From the NCBI RefSeq assembly GCF_015832195.1, contig NC_052032.1, positions 4,284,618 to 4,348,617 on the forward strand: a stretch of 64,000 nucleotides of DNA, given 5' to 3'. Position numbers and translations under genes: made by a program. Shown piece by piece: positions 11,501 to 23,900 of this stretch (positions are counted from its first letter, which is position 1; each line of letters starts with the position of its first letter). Origin of the DNA: Motacilla alba alba. Lineage: Eukaryota > Chordata > Aves > Passeriformes > Motacillidae. Below the pieces are notes generated by a model. It searched no databases, was not told the DNA's origin, and was given only the letters and a program-made list of their open reading frames with translations.

Positions 11501-13660
11501 TGTCTGGGGGAAAAGGGAGAAAAGACAAATAGCATGGCTGAGGTAGAACTCCCTCCCTCGAATCTGAGCTGGTATCTGGGAGTAAATTACAGCATGAGGG
11601 TTAATAACAAATGTCAAACCAGATTTTAGACAACTCTGTTCTCTTCTAAAACTGTATTTAATTGTACAAGACTCCAGGAAATCCCTGGACACTGTTGATC
11701 TGCTAGAGCTCACCTGATTTTTCCATATCTTCTCTTCCCTCACTCCTTTCCTGTATTTCCTGACATTCACACGATCTGCTTGTATGGCTGCTACAGCTCC
11801 TTGAGTTTAAATTAATCTTTTAAAGAAGGATGAACCACACAAACTTTCTTTTGGTTTTAGAAATCACATCCATATTCATAATGCACTAATCACGTTTGAT
11901 AAATCAGGATTCATTGTGAAACACGCTAACCCTTCATGTTGCTTCACTTTTTAATCTCACAGGGGAAGCAATCATCGCTGCCAGGGGGCTGGGCTGGGCT
12001 GTCTCGGGTGTCTGCTTGAGTCAGCTCCCTTGTTTGTACAATGCAGCTTGTGCTGCTGCATCTAAGCTATCATCTAAAAACATAATTAAGTCTTCAGCAC
12101 TTCAGTGGCAAGAGGAATCTTCACAGTGTGAATCAAACAGCATCTTCTCAGTGATGCTGGCCTGAGCCTGCAGCTCAGCTGCGAGAGCAGCTCAGAGCTT
12201 TCTTCTCATTCCAGTGGTGTAAGCACTCTGAAACCTTGAGATGCTTTGCTGCCAGGTCAGCCATGGGAAGAATTGCAGCTGCAGTCAAAGAATAAACAGA
12301 GAGATGTTTGTAGGGATCAGCAGGCTCTGTTATTATGCAGTGGCTGGTTTAGCCAGGTGCAGTGTGTGGATAAGGGCAAGGAGGTGGCATTTCTGCCCCT
12401 CACGCCATTTGGACCGGAAGGTGCATGTTTGTGTGTTTTCTGACTGTTTGCAAAATGGGATTTTTTGGCAACACCTAGGTAAGTGCAAGATTAGCTACAT
12501 CACCTTGTTTTTCTACCCCTATCAGTACATTAATCCTGATCTTTTCTCTAGAGGAGGAGCCTTCACATGAGTCCAGTTCCTCTGATCTATTCCGTCTGCT
12601 TCTCCTGCTGCCAGCTCTGAGATGATCCGTTTTTCCCTACAGCCTGAGGCAGGAGACAAGCAGCCCACAGAGGGGGAAGGACAGTGACAAAGTGAAGTAC
12701 TCTGGGCTACAAACCTCCTCCTGGGGATGAAGTCAAGGTTCTGGCTCTGCTCCATGCACTGGAGTTGCTCTGCTTTCCCACAGTACCAAGTTTTGGGCTC
12801 CCCTGCTTTCCCAAAGAAATATAGGTGTTATTTGCTGAAGCAGATTCTAAGCCTGCCACACTTAATAATTCAGTGGCGAACTTTCGAGCTGTGTGCAGGT
12901 TGAAAAATAACTTGCTTTAGTAAGTACAAAATCTCCATTTCTGCTGCTTTTGCTTCTCCTTCCCTCCTCCTCTCGCCCGTGGCCCCAGCAGCCCCTGCAA
13001 TCCAAACACTCCCCATTATTATATTCTGGAGCAAAAAGGAAAGGCAGGAGGGGGAGAAGAAATTAATTTCCTCTCTGTGGGATGTTTATTGTTTTTCCTG
13101 CTCTCAGCCATCCAAGGTCTCTGTCATTTTACGTGACATTTCATAATGGGAACAGTTCTTGTGGGTACCAATGAGTTCATCTGCAGAGAACATGGAGCCC
13201 GCAGATTTAAATTTATACCTCCCTGCCAGGGCTGTAATTGGGATTCCCAGGAGAGGAAACCCTGACAAGTGACACAAATAACCCCTGCCAGACCCCTCTC
13301 AGGTCCTGTAGCAGCAGGAACCCCAGGAAGACTTCCATGATCAAATTACCCTTAAACAAATGCTCCAGTCTCCAGTAACTAAGGGTGTCTCTGCTGAAGG
13401 TCAACAAGGTGTGTGTGTGTGTCTGTGTGTGTGTTTAACTTGATTATTGGGTTTGGTTCCCATTGTCTGCTCCCAGTCAAAGACCAGGAGCTGCAACACT
13501 GGCAAAACAGAACTAGAAGAAGCTGCAAAACTAATTAAAACTCGTTACTCCAGTTGTCTAGGAATACATTTATTTAGGCCTTCCCTACCCCTCTAGCTAT
13601 GCAGGCATAATTACACCAGCACTGTTTCCCTGAATATAAATGAATAAAATAAAGTACACA
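8561..13660. other. Non-coding, nothing recognised except a GT array
   Basis: Five kilobases of apparently unique sequence. Bases 10430-10800 are AT-rich and of high complexity and could hold a conserved non-coding element. That cannot be judged from one sequence. Confidence 0.65.
13409..13434. repeat. (GT)n microsatellite
   Basis: A 26-base GT run interrupted once by CT. Confidence 0.95.
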
Positions 13661-13875
13661 CGTTTTCTCTCCTGTGAATTGAAATTTGGCAATGTCTGTG
13701 ATATTCATTTGGGGAGATGATAAAAACATTTTGAAGATGTCAGCATCTCAGTGGAAAAGAGGAGGTTAAGAAAGATTGATAGGCAGATAGATGTGGATAT
13801 GCAGATATATCCATAGATATAGACGTATAAAAATGATTTACAGTTTGCTTCTTTTCTCCCACCCTTTTGCAGTAA
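13661..13875. repeat. Unidentified dispersed repeat, copy 2
   Basis: Counterpart of 4966-5166. It differs by many substitutions and by an inserted GATA-rich stretch around 13785-13825. The strongest local match is TGTGATATTCATTTGGGGAG against TGTGATATTTACTTGGGGAG in copy 1, 18 of 20 bases. The pair is collinear over about 200 bases. Confidence 0.55.
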
Positions 13876-14214
13876 GCTTTTTAGGGAAACTACATATTGT
13901 ATAAATAGATGTAATTTCCATGGAGGAAGAAAAATAATTAATACTGATGTGTCAGCTGCCAGGGAATGTATTTCAGGTGCTGCACTGCTTTAACTGTTGG
14001 TTAAAAGAGGAAAAGTCCTGATAACTGAGCCACAAACTGTGCTGGTGTAAAAATTCTGTATTGACCTCGTTCAAAACACAAATAGCTGCTTCTGATAAAA
14101 ATAGTAAGACAAAAATTCCAGATGTAATGCAAAAATCATGGGATGAAATTCTCAGCCTGGATAATGTAGGAACTTCAAACTCGAAGAATAAATGAGTTCA
14201 TAATTATTGATTAA

Positions 14215-14283
<69 letters not shown>
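14215..14283. repeat. (ATT)n microsatellite, about 23 units
   Basis: About 69 bases of uninterrupted ATT, the longest trinucleotide array in the window. Confidence 0.96.
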
Positions 14284-14284
<1 letters not shown>

Positions 14285-14670
14285 TAATTTATTCAGGATT
14301 TCCTCCCAGAATGTACTGGGTTTGAAACTTAAACTTACTTAGTTAGCAGCTTTCTTAGAGCTTTTTTGTAAGCCCAAGGCCTGGAAGAATCTGTAAGTTC
14401 CATGACAGCTTGGTGGGACAGGAACTCGAGGAAGATTTTCTTAGGAAAAATCACTCACGGTGCCAAGAAGCTGCTTTGTTCCTTGCCCACTGTCATCTCT
14501 CAGTCACCACCCAGGGCTCCTGCTCCTGGCAGAGCCCTGCTGACAGCCCATCCCTGGGTTTTGTCATGTCCCTGTCACATTCCAGCTGTGCTCCTGTTGG
14601 CCATCTTCAGAGAACATGGAGCCTGGATACTCCCCGTGCCAGAGGAGCAGCTTGTGCCACAGGCTACCAT

Positions 14671-14710
14671 TCCCTGACATTCCCAGGCACTCCCTGACAT
14701 TCCCAGGCAC
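14671..14710. repeat. 20-base perfect tandem duplication
   Basis: Two exact adjacent copies of TCCCTGACATTCCCAGGCAC (14671-14690, 14691-14710). It lies about 130 bases before the LTR at 14840 and is not part of it as far as I can tell. Confidence 0.95.
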
Positions 14711-14839
14711 TGCAAATGTGCTATTCAGGGCTCACCTCCATGCAGCTGCCCCTGTGAAGGACAAAGCCCAGGGATATTTTCCTGGATGACATCCCAGGGG
14801 ATGGGAGGAAGATCTCCAGCCCTCCTCCAGTGTATCCCT

Positions 14840-15185
14840 GTGGCAGCAGCTCTCTGGTCACAGAGAGAAATAGGCACAATTTTCCCAGGCATCGTCCTAG
14901 GAAAGGCTGTGAGAAGCTCAGAGAAAAGAATTATAAACAATTCTTATCCTCACTTGCTGTGTCTGGTGTTGTGAACATGCGGAATGTGTTATGGAGATTT
15001 GTTTACCAAAAGGGTGGCTTCTTAATTAGCCAGTGGTGATGGTGTTTTAATTAAAGGACCAATCAAGTCAATCTGTAATGAACTAGGGTATAAAAAGCAA
15101 TGGGTTTATTAATAAAGTGAATTAGCCTCCTGTGAATGCAGGAGTCTGTGGCACTTATTACCCAGTCTTGGCTCTTACGGTGACA
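14840..15185 (+). mobile_element. Solo LTR, ERVL-like, forward orientation
   Basis: The block opens near TGTGGCAGCAG and contains GGTCACAGAGAGAAATAGGC, TTTTCCCAGGCATCGTCC, AATTAGCCAGTGGTGATGG and AAAGGACCAATCAAGTCAAT. A TATAAAAA box (15089-15096) and an AATAAA signal (15111-15116) follow; it ends near GGTGACA. It shares this layout with the block at 20.7-21.0 kb and resembles an abundant passerine ERVL-type LTR as I remember it. Flanking TATCCC and TACCCC could be a decayed target-site duplication, with one mismatch. No internal retroviral sequence is present. Confidence 0.78.
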
Positions 15186-18100
15186 TACCCCAGTGCAAGG
15201 AGATGACCAAAGATCCCTCTCAGGGTCCTGAGCTGTCCAAACTGCCCTGGCAGGTGTAGCCACCCTCTGATCCCATCCACAGCCTGCCCAGCTCATCCAC
15301 TCACATCCTTCCTTACAAGTTTTCCCAATATCCCAGTTGCTCAGGGCTCCAGGCCATTCTGTGCTGGTGGTTAAAATTACAAGCACAGAATCGGATTTTT
15401 GTGTGTTACCCTCAGCTCACAATCACCAGCAGATTATTTAATTGCATGGGAAAATGTTCTCTTTAATCTTTTAGAATTAGTCATCTCTTCCTCAGTCATC
15501 TCTCTATATTTTTGGTTAGATAGACTGAAAATCTTAATATATCAGTGACATTTATAGCACATGTTAATATTATAAAACGTCAGAGCTCTATTTGCAGAAA
15601 TGAATACTGATGTGATGGCAGTGTTTTATTATGTCAATGACTTTTATTATAAATATGATGAAACAGTGTAATCTTTTTTTTTTCCCCCAAATAAAAAAAA
15701 AAATAAAACCACCTAATAATTTATCCCAAGGTTACTGCTGTACTACCTGGTTAATTTATTCAATAGCAGTGATAAAAAAATATCCACCCTGCAATGGATT
15801 TTCACGTTGTGTGGTCATTTGATGGATGTTATCATTGACCTGAAGGTTTGTTTAGGATTAGAGCATGACAACATGCACAGGAGCAGGGCTCACAGAGCAG
15901 CTTCCTGGGGACACAAAGGCAGCAGGTGAAACCTACTTTTAAGGGGATAATTAATCATTGCCAGAGAGTGAAAGGTGGCTGGATGTCACGGAATCTCCAC
16001 TGCTCTCTCCAGGAGTGCTGAAATTGCCAGCCTCAATCCCACCTGCCCTGTCTGCAGATGAGGCTCTTGAGGGGGTTCCCTCCTCCTCTTGAAGCTCCCC
16101 TGGCCCTCAGGTTCATTCCCAGAGATCCAGGAGCTCTGGGTGGTGTCTTGGACGAGCCCATTTTATGGGCTATGATCCCATCTTACTGATTAATCTTTAT
16201 TACTACAGCTAGTATTTACTGTGGTAAATTGAACTGGTCACAATTGGTAGTAGCACTTCCGGCCCCAAAAAGTGGTAAATTCACAAAATATTAAGAGTTC
16301 ATTATGAGGAAAATGATATTTTATGCAAAAGATGAGTAAATAAGGAGGGTTTCTATAAATTTCTGCTCTGTCTCTGTTTAAATTGCCTTAGCTTTGAAAT
16401 TTGCAGGCCTGTAAGAATCATCTTTAAAAGCAATAAAATATTAATGTAATTAAAAGACAGAATGGGAAAGCTTGATTTGATTCATAAAAAGTAACTTGAC
16501 TCCAAGGACTGGGATTTTTCAGAATAACGAGGAGTATCATGGAATTCCCTCCAAAGTTAGAAGCAGCCACAATAACGAGGAGGCGCATCCGTATCTCTGA
16601 GCTGACACACAGCACAACGAGGGATCTGTTCCCTGGGGAGAAGCACAGGGAGGATGGAGATTGCAGTGTTGATGGTTAGTGGTGTGCAAGGCTTCAGGAT
16701 TTCTATTTCTTTTAATTTAAACTTTATTTTTTCCCCCTCCCCTTCTGTCCCTGTGCAAAGGGAAACCCAAGATTCCAGTCCCTGAAAGGAAGACATCTGT
16801 TCTGGTTGGTGGCTGGGAGGAGGTCAGGAAGAGGCTCTTAAAAATGCCTGTCATGCAGTAGTAGATAATAAATCCAGAGGGAAATTTAATTAGTGGGTGT
16901 TTTTAATGGCAGGCATCTCCAATGTCTGGTGAGACGCCCAGTCTGGTTTTCAGAGCTCTCTGGCACTGAGAGCTGGCAGAGTCACTGCTGAGAGGAGGTG
17001 GGCAGAGGGGTCTGTGGTGAGCACTGGATGAAAAGCTGAGGGACCACAGTGACAGCCTCTTGAGATGGCATCAAACTGAAGAGCTGTGGGAAATGGATTT
17101 TCTAAAGCTGATAGACCAAGAAACACCTACAGTGTATTGAAATTAAGAAATAGTTAGTTTCTGATTGTAATGGTGTGAATTATAACACCTGTATTATCTC
17201 ACCCTTCACATAAGAGTACAAATAGCATTAAAGTTTTTAAAACGCTTCTCAGTTGCCCCATCTCTGGGTCAGAAAAGAGCTTAATCCAACAAATAACAGC
17301 ACTGGGCAGGGAAGCTCCTTGAATAAGAAACATCCCCAAATTGCCTCTGCTCAGCTCAGTTATGGGATGCTCTGTGGGAAGAGAATGCTGGTGTCCAGTG
17401 CAGAGAGCTCCCACAGGGGCAGGTGTGGAGTGACCATCCCTTGGACACTGCCAGAGGGACAGGCTGGGCTGTGTCCTGGCTGTGCAGGACCCTCCTGCCC
17501 CGTGCCTGAAATGCTGTGTCCTGTGGGTGGTGTTTCTGGAGGCTCCCTGAGGACTCCAGCCCGAAGGAGCACAGCCAGAGAGGGCTTCTCCCTCCCACAA
17601 GTGACTGCAGGCAGAACAGCAGCTCTGAAAGAAAATGCTGCAGCTTCACTTTTAAATGTTTCACTGGGCTCTTGAGGAGGTTCTCTGACATCTGCAAGGC
17701 TCTGAAGGATGCAGTGATGAGCCCACTCATTCACAGCACTGCCAGCAGCAAGAGAATGCAAAGTTTCCTTTGGCTGCAAAGCTCACTTCATTGTTTAATT
17801 CCTTTCATAAGGAGAGGGGATATAACCCTTCCTTCCCTGGATTGCAAATGGCTATGGGTAAACTCAAAGTAAGGAAGTTGTGACAAGTTATTTACCCCTG
17901 GATGAAAGCTCTGATGAAGCAGCATAAATCATGGTTTATTCAGAATATTTCCAAATTAAACCTTTGGAAAAGCCTCATGTCCTTCCACTTCTCCTGCTCT
18001 CCAACAAGCTGTTCCCAGTGTGACACTGATCTGAATTGCTCTCACTGCAGACCTTCACAGGGGTCTTTTATTGGCATTTACAGTGGGATCTACAGAAACA

Positions 18101-18385
18101 CCCTCTGTACAGCAGCTCTTGGCACTCAGGAGTTTAAATAAATAAATAAATAAATAAAACTGAAACCAAGGTCTCCTGAGGCATGTGCAGACTTTTAAAT
18201 CCTCAGGCCCACTGTCACTTGGGCTGCTGAGATCTGCTCTGGCTGCAGATGTGCTGCTGTTCTTGGAGCCCAGCTAAAACATATTGGTGCAGTCCAGTGG
18301 GAGAAAGGGAGAGAATCTATAAATGTTTCTTTTTCTAGCTCTGTATCTATCAATACATCTATAGATCTGTATATACCTGCCCATG
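15186..18385. other. Non-coding, nothing recognised
   Basis: No repeat of known family except a short AAAT run. AT-rich complex sequence at about 15430-15840 and 16190-16560 has the look of slowly evolving non-coding DNA, but this is only an impression. Confidence 0.6.
18136..18158. repeat. (AAAT)n microsatellite, short
   Basis: About 5-6 units of AAAT, 230 bases left of the reverse LTR. Confidence 0.92.
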
Positions 18386-18915
18386 TGTTTCCCTGCAATC
18401 CTCCTCTGGACTCTTGCCTGACTCCTGCCCTTTGGAGGTTCCCAGGATGAGGGAAGAGATGAATCTGACTCCATGTTCTCAGAATGCTGATTTATTATTA
18501 CATTATATTATATTATATTATATTATATTATATTATATTATATTATATTATATTATATTATATTATATTATATTATATTATATTATATTATATTATATTA
18601 TATTATATTATATTATATTATATTATATTATATTATATTATATTATATTATATTATATTATAGAATGCTATACTAAAACTAAAGAAAGAGAAAGGATACA
18701 GACAGAAGGCTTAGCAAGAATGAATAATGAAAACTCGTGACTGCTTCCAGAGTCCCGACACAGCTGATGCTGATTGGTCATTAAGTCAAAACAATTCACG
18801 TGTTGGATAAACAATCTCCAACCACATTCCAAAGCAGCAAAACAGGAGAAGCTGAGGCTTCTCAGCTTCCTAGGAGAAAATTCTGGGCAAAGAGGATTTT
18901 TCAGAAAATGTGACA
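18386..18915 (-). mobile_element. Solo LTR, reverse orientation, carrying a pentanucleotide expansion
   Basis: On the minus strand the element starts TGTCACATTTTCTGAAAAAT (18915) and includes a perfect 9-base-arm hairpin (18848-18856 with 18861-18869). It continues through GTGAATTGTTTTGACTTAAT and GACCAATCAGCATCAGCTGT, then the expanded ATAAT array, AATAAA (18491-18496) and GAACATGGAGTCAGATTCAT. It ends near GCAGGGAAACA. This resembles a passerine-specific LTR that I recall from finch-like genomes. No internal region is attached. Clear target-site repeats were not found, so both edges are approximate. Confidence 0.78.
18502..18661. repeat. (ATTAT)32 perfect pentanucleotide microsatellite
   Basis: 160 consecutive bases are perfect copies of ATTAT on the plus strand, about 32 units without interruption. 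The array sits inside the reverse-oriented LTR. In LTR sense it reads ATAAT, just upstream of AATAAA, and probably grew from the LTR's own TATA-like stretch. It creates a spurious plus-strand frame with a YYIIL repeat, which is not a gene. Confidence 0.97.
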
Positions 18916-20670
18916 GTGACATGGAAGTGGTGAAATGTTCACCCTCCTTGTCCAGCTGCTCCTGGTGCTCACCAGGGAATTCCAGCCATGTCCTCCCTGG
19001 GGCTGGGGTTTGTTTCCATCTCCCTTCCAAGTGAGGTTTTACACCTCCCATTTCCCCTAATCTCATGCTTCAGGAGCTGGCCACTGGGAGAGAGATCGTG
19101 TGAGGGAAGAAATTCCCTTATGTATGTGCTGGGATTTCAAACCACAGCACTGGAGAGCAGAGCTGAGCCTGAGGTCACCCAGGAGATGCCTTTAGTGAGC
19201 TCCAGAGAGAAAAGCCTGGTGTGATGGTGCATGTAATACCAAAAAACCAGTGGACCCTGAAGCAGAAGAGTGTCTGCAAGCTTGTGTTACTCTGGAATAG
19301 AGAAAAGAATGAGTCTGAATGGCTAAAAGGGGCTGTTCATGGAGGGAGGAGCGTGGGCTGGAGGTGAAGGGCAGCCTGTGTGAGATGACAACATGGAAGA
19401 AAAGATAAAATGACAGAAAATAGAATTATGGGATGAAATGAGCAGTCAGAAGGAATCTCTGAAAAGCCTTAATGCAAAGGCAAAACTGCCAAATCCATCA
19501 TGTTGCTGAGGAACGTGAATGGGGCAGGGAAGGAGTGGGGCATCTCAGGAACTGAGAGAAGGGCTAGAACAGAGGATTTTGAAGGAAGAAAATCTGCACA
19601 GAGGTGGTTGTGAAAACCAGAAGCATTGGCCTGAGGCAGAGGAGAAGGATAAAGGATGCAGGACCAAAGCTCAGAGATGCAAGATTGATTTATGGAGAGA
19701 GGAGAGCCTGCAAGATGAGGACAGCCAAGGGGAAACACTGGCAAGAATTCATTTGAGGGAGAAGTAATGCCATGGACAGGGACAGCCTGCCAGATCTTGG
19801 TACTCTCTTCATTTTAGTTTGTCACTTTGCTGCAATTTCACCTCCATCTCCACAACCACCTTACTGAGCTCCTTAAGGATGGCTTATTAAAAGGGGAGGA
19901 AAAAGAAAAAAGGAAAAAAAAAAAACCCAAACCAATAACCACCTATTTTTTATCTAAACTGAAAGGGCAAGCTGTGTTTTTCATTCGGGCTTGAAAATAC
20001 CTTTCAGAGCTCTGCTGGCATTTAATTTGCTCCTTCTCTGGACTCTCACTCGCCCCTCTCTGCTCCTGTTGCTCACAGTTTCTCCTAAGTGGAAGCAAAG
20101 CCAGTGATGGCCAGGTTGGAGAGAACTTTTAAACCCACAATTTTTGAGCAGCTTCACAAGGAAACAAATAGACGTTGCTCAGGCATAATTTAGGAAATGG
20201 CTCTAGCTGGATGTGCATTTGGACCTGGAACAAGAGCGGGGAGACCATGAACTTTGTTATAGCAGGGGGATTTTCTGCTGCTTTGATGAAGCCAGGAGTG
20301 CTGGCTCAGGGATTAAAAAGGGTGCTAACAACATCTCAAGGTGTGTGATGGAGCCCAGGTGAAAGTGGCCTTCCCCTTCCTGGAGATGTGACCCGGGCAC
20401 TGTGGTGGCAGCGTGTGGCAATTAATGCTGACAGCTTTATGAGCACATCTGGAATGGTGAGGCTGAGCTCCTGGATGGCACCAAATGGGAATTTTAAATG
20501 CCATGAAACCAGCTGTGCAGTATTTTGTGTGGCACGAGAACAGCAGTGAGAAGGTCTGTGCCAATTTCCAATGTCAGGGTGTGCGTGTGGACGTGGATGT
20601 GTGTGCTCTGAAGCTGGAAGGGCTGCAGTGCTCTCAAGCTCTCCCTGCTTTCCCGGGGAGAGGATGTGGA
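18916..20670. other. Non-coding stretch between two LTRs
   Basis: The reverse LTR (18.4-18.9 kb) and the forward LTR (20.7-21.0 kb) belong to different families, and the 1.75 kb between them has no gag, pol or env likeness. It is therefore not the inside of one provirus. Confidence 0.7.
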
Positions 20671-20993
20671 TGCTGACAACTGGTCAGAGAAGAAAGTCAG
20701 ATAAACTTTCCCAGGCATTGCTCTGTGAAGTTTTGGGAAAGTTCAGAGAAGGAGTTGAAACAATTCATAATCTTTGCAGCTGGTGTTGTTTTCTCCTAAG
20801 ATTTTTACAAGAAAGGTGGTGTTCCTAATTAGCCAGTGGTGTGAGGGGTGTTGATTGAGGACCAGTCAGGTCCACCTGTATCCTAACTGTCTATAAAAAG
20901 TGCGTGTGGTTCTTAATAAAATTCTGTTTGCCTTCTGAAGACCTTGGAGTCCATGTGTGGCTTCATTTAGCCGTCCTCAATACAATAGCGACA
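20671..20993 (+). mobile_element. Solo LTR, same family as the 14.8-kb copy, more diverged
   Basis: It shares TGGTCAGAGA, TTTCCCAGGCATTGCTCTGT, CTAATTAGCCAGTGGTG and GAGGACCAGTCAGGTC with the 14.8-kb LTR, in the same order and orientation. A TATAAAA box (20892-20898) is followed by AATAAA (20915-20920) and a U5 ending near CAATAGCGACA. Both edges are approximate. No coding remnants lie on either side, so it is a solo LTR. Confidence 0.75.
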
Positions 20994-23900
20994 AGAAGAA
21001 ATTCCAGGTCAGATCTGAAGTGAAAAGGAGCTGCAAACACAATGTCCTTTGAAAAGAGGAGCATCATTCCTGCTGTTCTTGTCCATAGAGATGGGGATCT
21101 GACAGAGAGCTCTGCCCTAGCCGTGCCTTGCAGCAGGAATGGCTGCAGAGCAGCCAGAGCAGCAGCATCTCTTTTGCTTTGGGCTCGCTCAGGCTTTTCT
21201 TGGGGCTCCAGGGCTCTTGTTCCTATTAAGGTAATTGGCAAACACATTGTTCAAATATTAGCAGTGGCAGCAGAGTCATTGTGTGGGACAAGTCAAGGCA
21301 AGCAGTGCCTTCACTCCCAGCACTCAGAGCTGGGCACTGTTGCCAGGCCTGTCAGGTGCTGAATGTGATCCAGAAATGCTGTCCAGCTCGGAGGCTGCTC
21401 GAGCTGCTCCAATCTTAGCCATTATTAATTTGACTGGGGATAAAACTACATTTAAAGGCCACTTTCTGCAACTGAAAGCAAATGAGAAATCATTTGGCAT
21501 GACATTTATCTGCCTCAGGTGTAGGGAGCGAGTGAGGCAGAGCTGTGTGGGTGCAGGGAGCTGGGCTGGAGGAGCCTTCCCATATCCACGTGTTTCCTGC
21601 ATCCCCATCTCCCCTGGCTCCAGAATGTCATCCCAGGAAGAGGTGAAGTTGCATGAAGCTGGGGAAGGGTTTGAATCAGCAGCTTCCCCAGCACAGGAAA
21701 ATGTCCTGGTGGCTTTGCTGCTGCATCATGGTTATGAAGGGCACCAGTAAGGAGGGTTTGCAGGTACTTTGTTGAATAGGACTTCATGGGAAGTGTTTAT
21801 AGGAGTGAGCCAAGTCCCACAACCCCACTGAAATCAATGACATTTTATGCCAGGTATGAACAGGGTCAATATTTTTATGATGATGCCTTCACTGATATAT
21901 TGTTTGCCTTAAAAAAATTGAATGAAAGTGATCATAAAACTCAGGTTATGCTTTAGCTTCCAGACATGTGAATAATGCAGTTCCTATATGACAATAAAAA
22001 GGGTGGAAGGAAGATCTTTTAAATTCTTTATTGATGAATTTAATGTAGCAGCTAACACCAAGTCAATGACACAATGAAGGGACTGAAGTTGCCAGGGCCA
22101 CAGCTGTGATTTGGGCCAGTGCAACTCTTGAGGGTGATAATTTGGGTCATTAACAATTCATCTCCCTGCTGAGGCTGTGAAAAGAAGTGCCAATAAGATC
22201 ATCCATGGCAAAGGGGTTGGAATTAGATGATCTTTAAAGTCCCTTCAAGCCCAAACTGTTCAGTGATCACAGAGATCTCCAGGTGGCTTTGGTGTAAATC
22301 AGGGCTCCAGTGAGAGGAAACTGGAGAGAGTATCCACGACACTGAGATTAACAGGAGTGTACTTCCACACCACTGCCCTGCACACACAATCCCAGACTTC
22401 TCCTTCATACCACTGCCCAATGGTCCCAGCTTGCTTTAATTTTTCAGATAAATCCCCTGTTCTTATAAATGTATATTAAGGAATACTTATTTTCTCTTTT
22501 TGATCAGCAAAGCATGCACTGTTTTTTGTTTTTTGGAGGGTTTTTTTTTTTGTCTGTATATGCAGCTGAGAAAAAAAACAAAGTCACAGCTCCCCACCAC
22601 CATGATCCCAGCATATCCTAAAGATTTAAAATAGACAAGACACATAAATGAGAATTCAAAACACGCTTGTGAAAACCTAATGCATTTTTTAGCCATTCTC
22701 ATGCTGTTTGAACACGGAAAGCTGGGCACACTCTGGCTACAGCTGACATCTCTCCTGCTATAACTCTGCTGGAGTTGAGATGAGCTACATCAGCAGATAA
22801 TTTGGCCCATAATTTTTCTCATGACCAGCAATTTAAAATACAATTTCTGAAGGCAGTGGGTGTTTGGCCACTGTTCCCTCCCCGTGGGCTGCTTGGAGCC
22901 TTGGCAATAGAGCCCCTGGAGATGGATTGTCCCTCCTCCTTGTCAAGCCATCCAGAGCACGCTGCCCAAACCACAGACACTGAAAGAAAATCCACCCAAA
23001 GCTGTCTCTGCTTCAGGTGTGTCACATCCTCCCTCTTCTATGGGTAACCTGAGCTATGGAGGGGACACCTGCACTTACAAATATCAATAATAACAATACA
23101 GATTTCAACTCCAAACCCCATATCCTACCTATTGAAATGATTTTCTCCTTAAAAGCAATCTTCTGCTTTAGGTGGAAGCCTGTCTTTAAATGAGGAGGAA
23201 GCAAAAGCTGTGGTTTCAGCAGCCTTTCTGCTAGAATTAAAAAACCTGGAGCTTCTGGTGCATTGTTGTGTTCATTTAAAGTTTGTTAAAATTAATGGGG
23301 GGAAAATAAGAAAAAAAATCATTACAGGAAGATTTTTACTTCAATATGTTTTAACTCAAAGAGATTGATGAACTGATTTTATTCTTTTTCTACACAAACC
23401 TTCTGTTAATGAAGTATTTTGTTGTTTATTTACCTTTACAAATACCCAAGGACAGCTTCACAGCAGGGTTTATATTACTCCCTAGGAAGCAGAAACCTTG
23501 TGGGTCTAGGGAAATATTTTTATTTAACATTTATACCAGACCACAGACCTGATTCACATGCCAGATTTTTCCCCACTAAGATATTTCAATCTGATAGCAG
23601 AAAAAGTTGAAGAGAAATGCAGTTTTGCTGCAAGACAAAAAAATAAAAAAGGATAGTTTGAAAAAAAAATATTTTTAAGTTAAAATCCTCCAGGTATGTC
23701 ATTTTGGCTCATGATAATGATATTTTGGGACACATTATTCTCTCCCACGGTCTTCAGAGTAGGGCTTGTACCTGCCTACTTCAAAGGAAATGTTGAAGCA
23801 ATTTCTGTGACGCTGGTGTTTTTTAGCTGATATTCTTTCTTCTTATTTTGATAGAAACCAACTACCACTTAGCAAATATTTTGATGGAAAATCCCTAGCA

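Noticed and set aside
18414..18740. 108-codon plus-strand frame with a YYIIL repeat
   Set aside because: It is the translation of the ATTAT microsatellite and of LTR sequence in reverse, not a gene.
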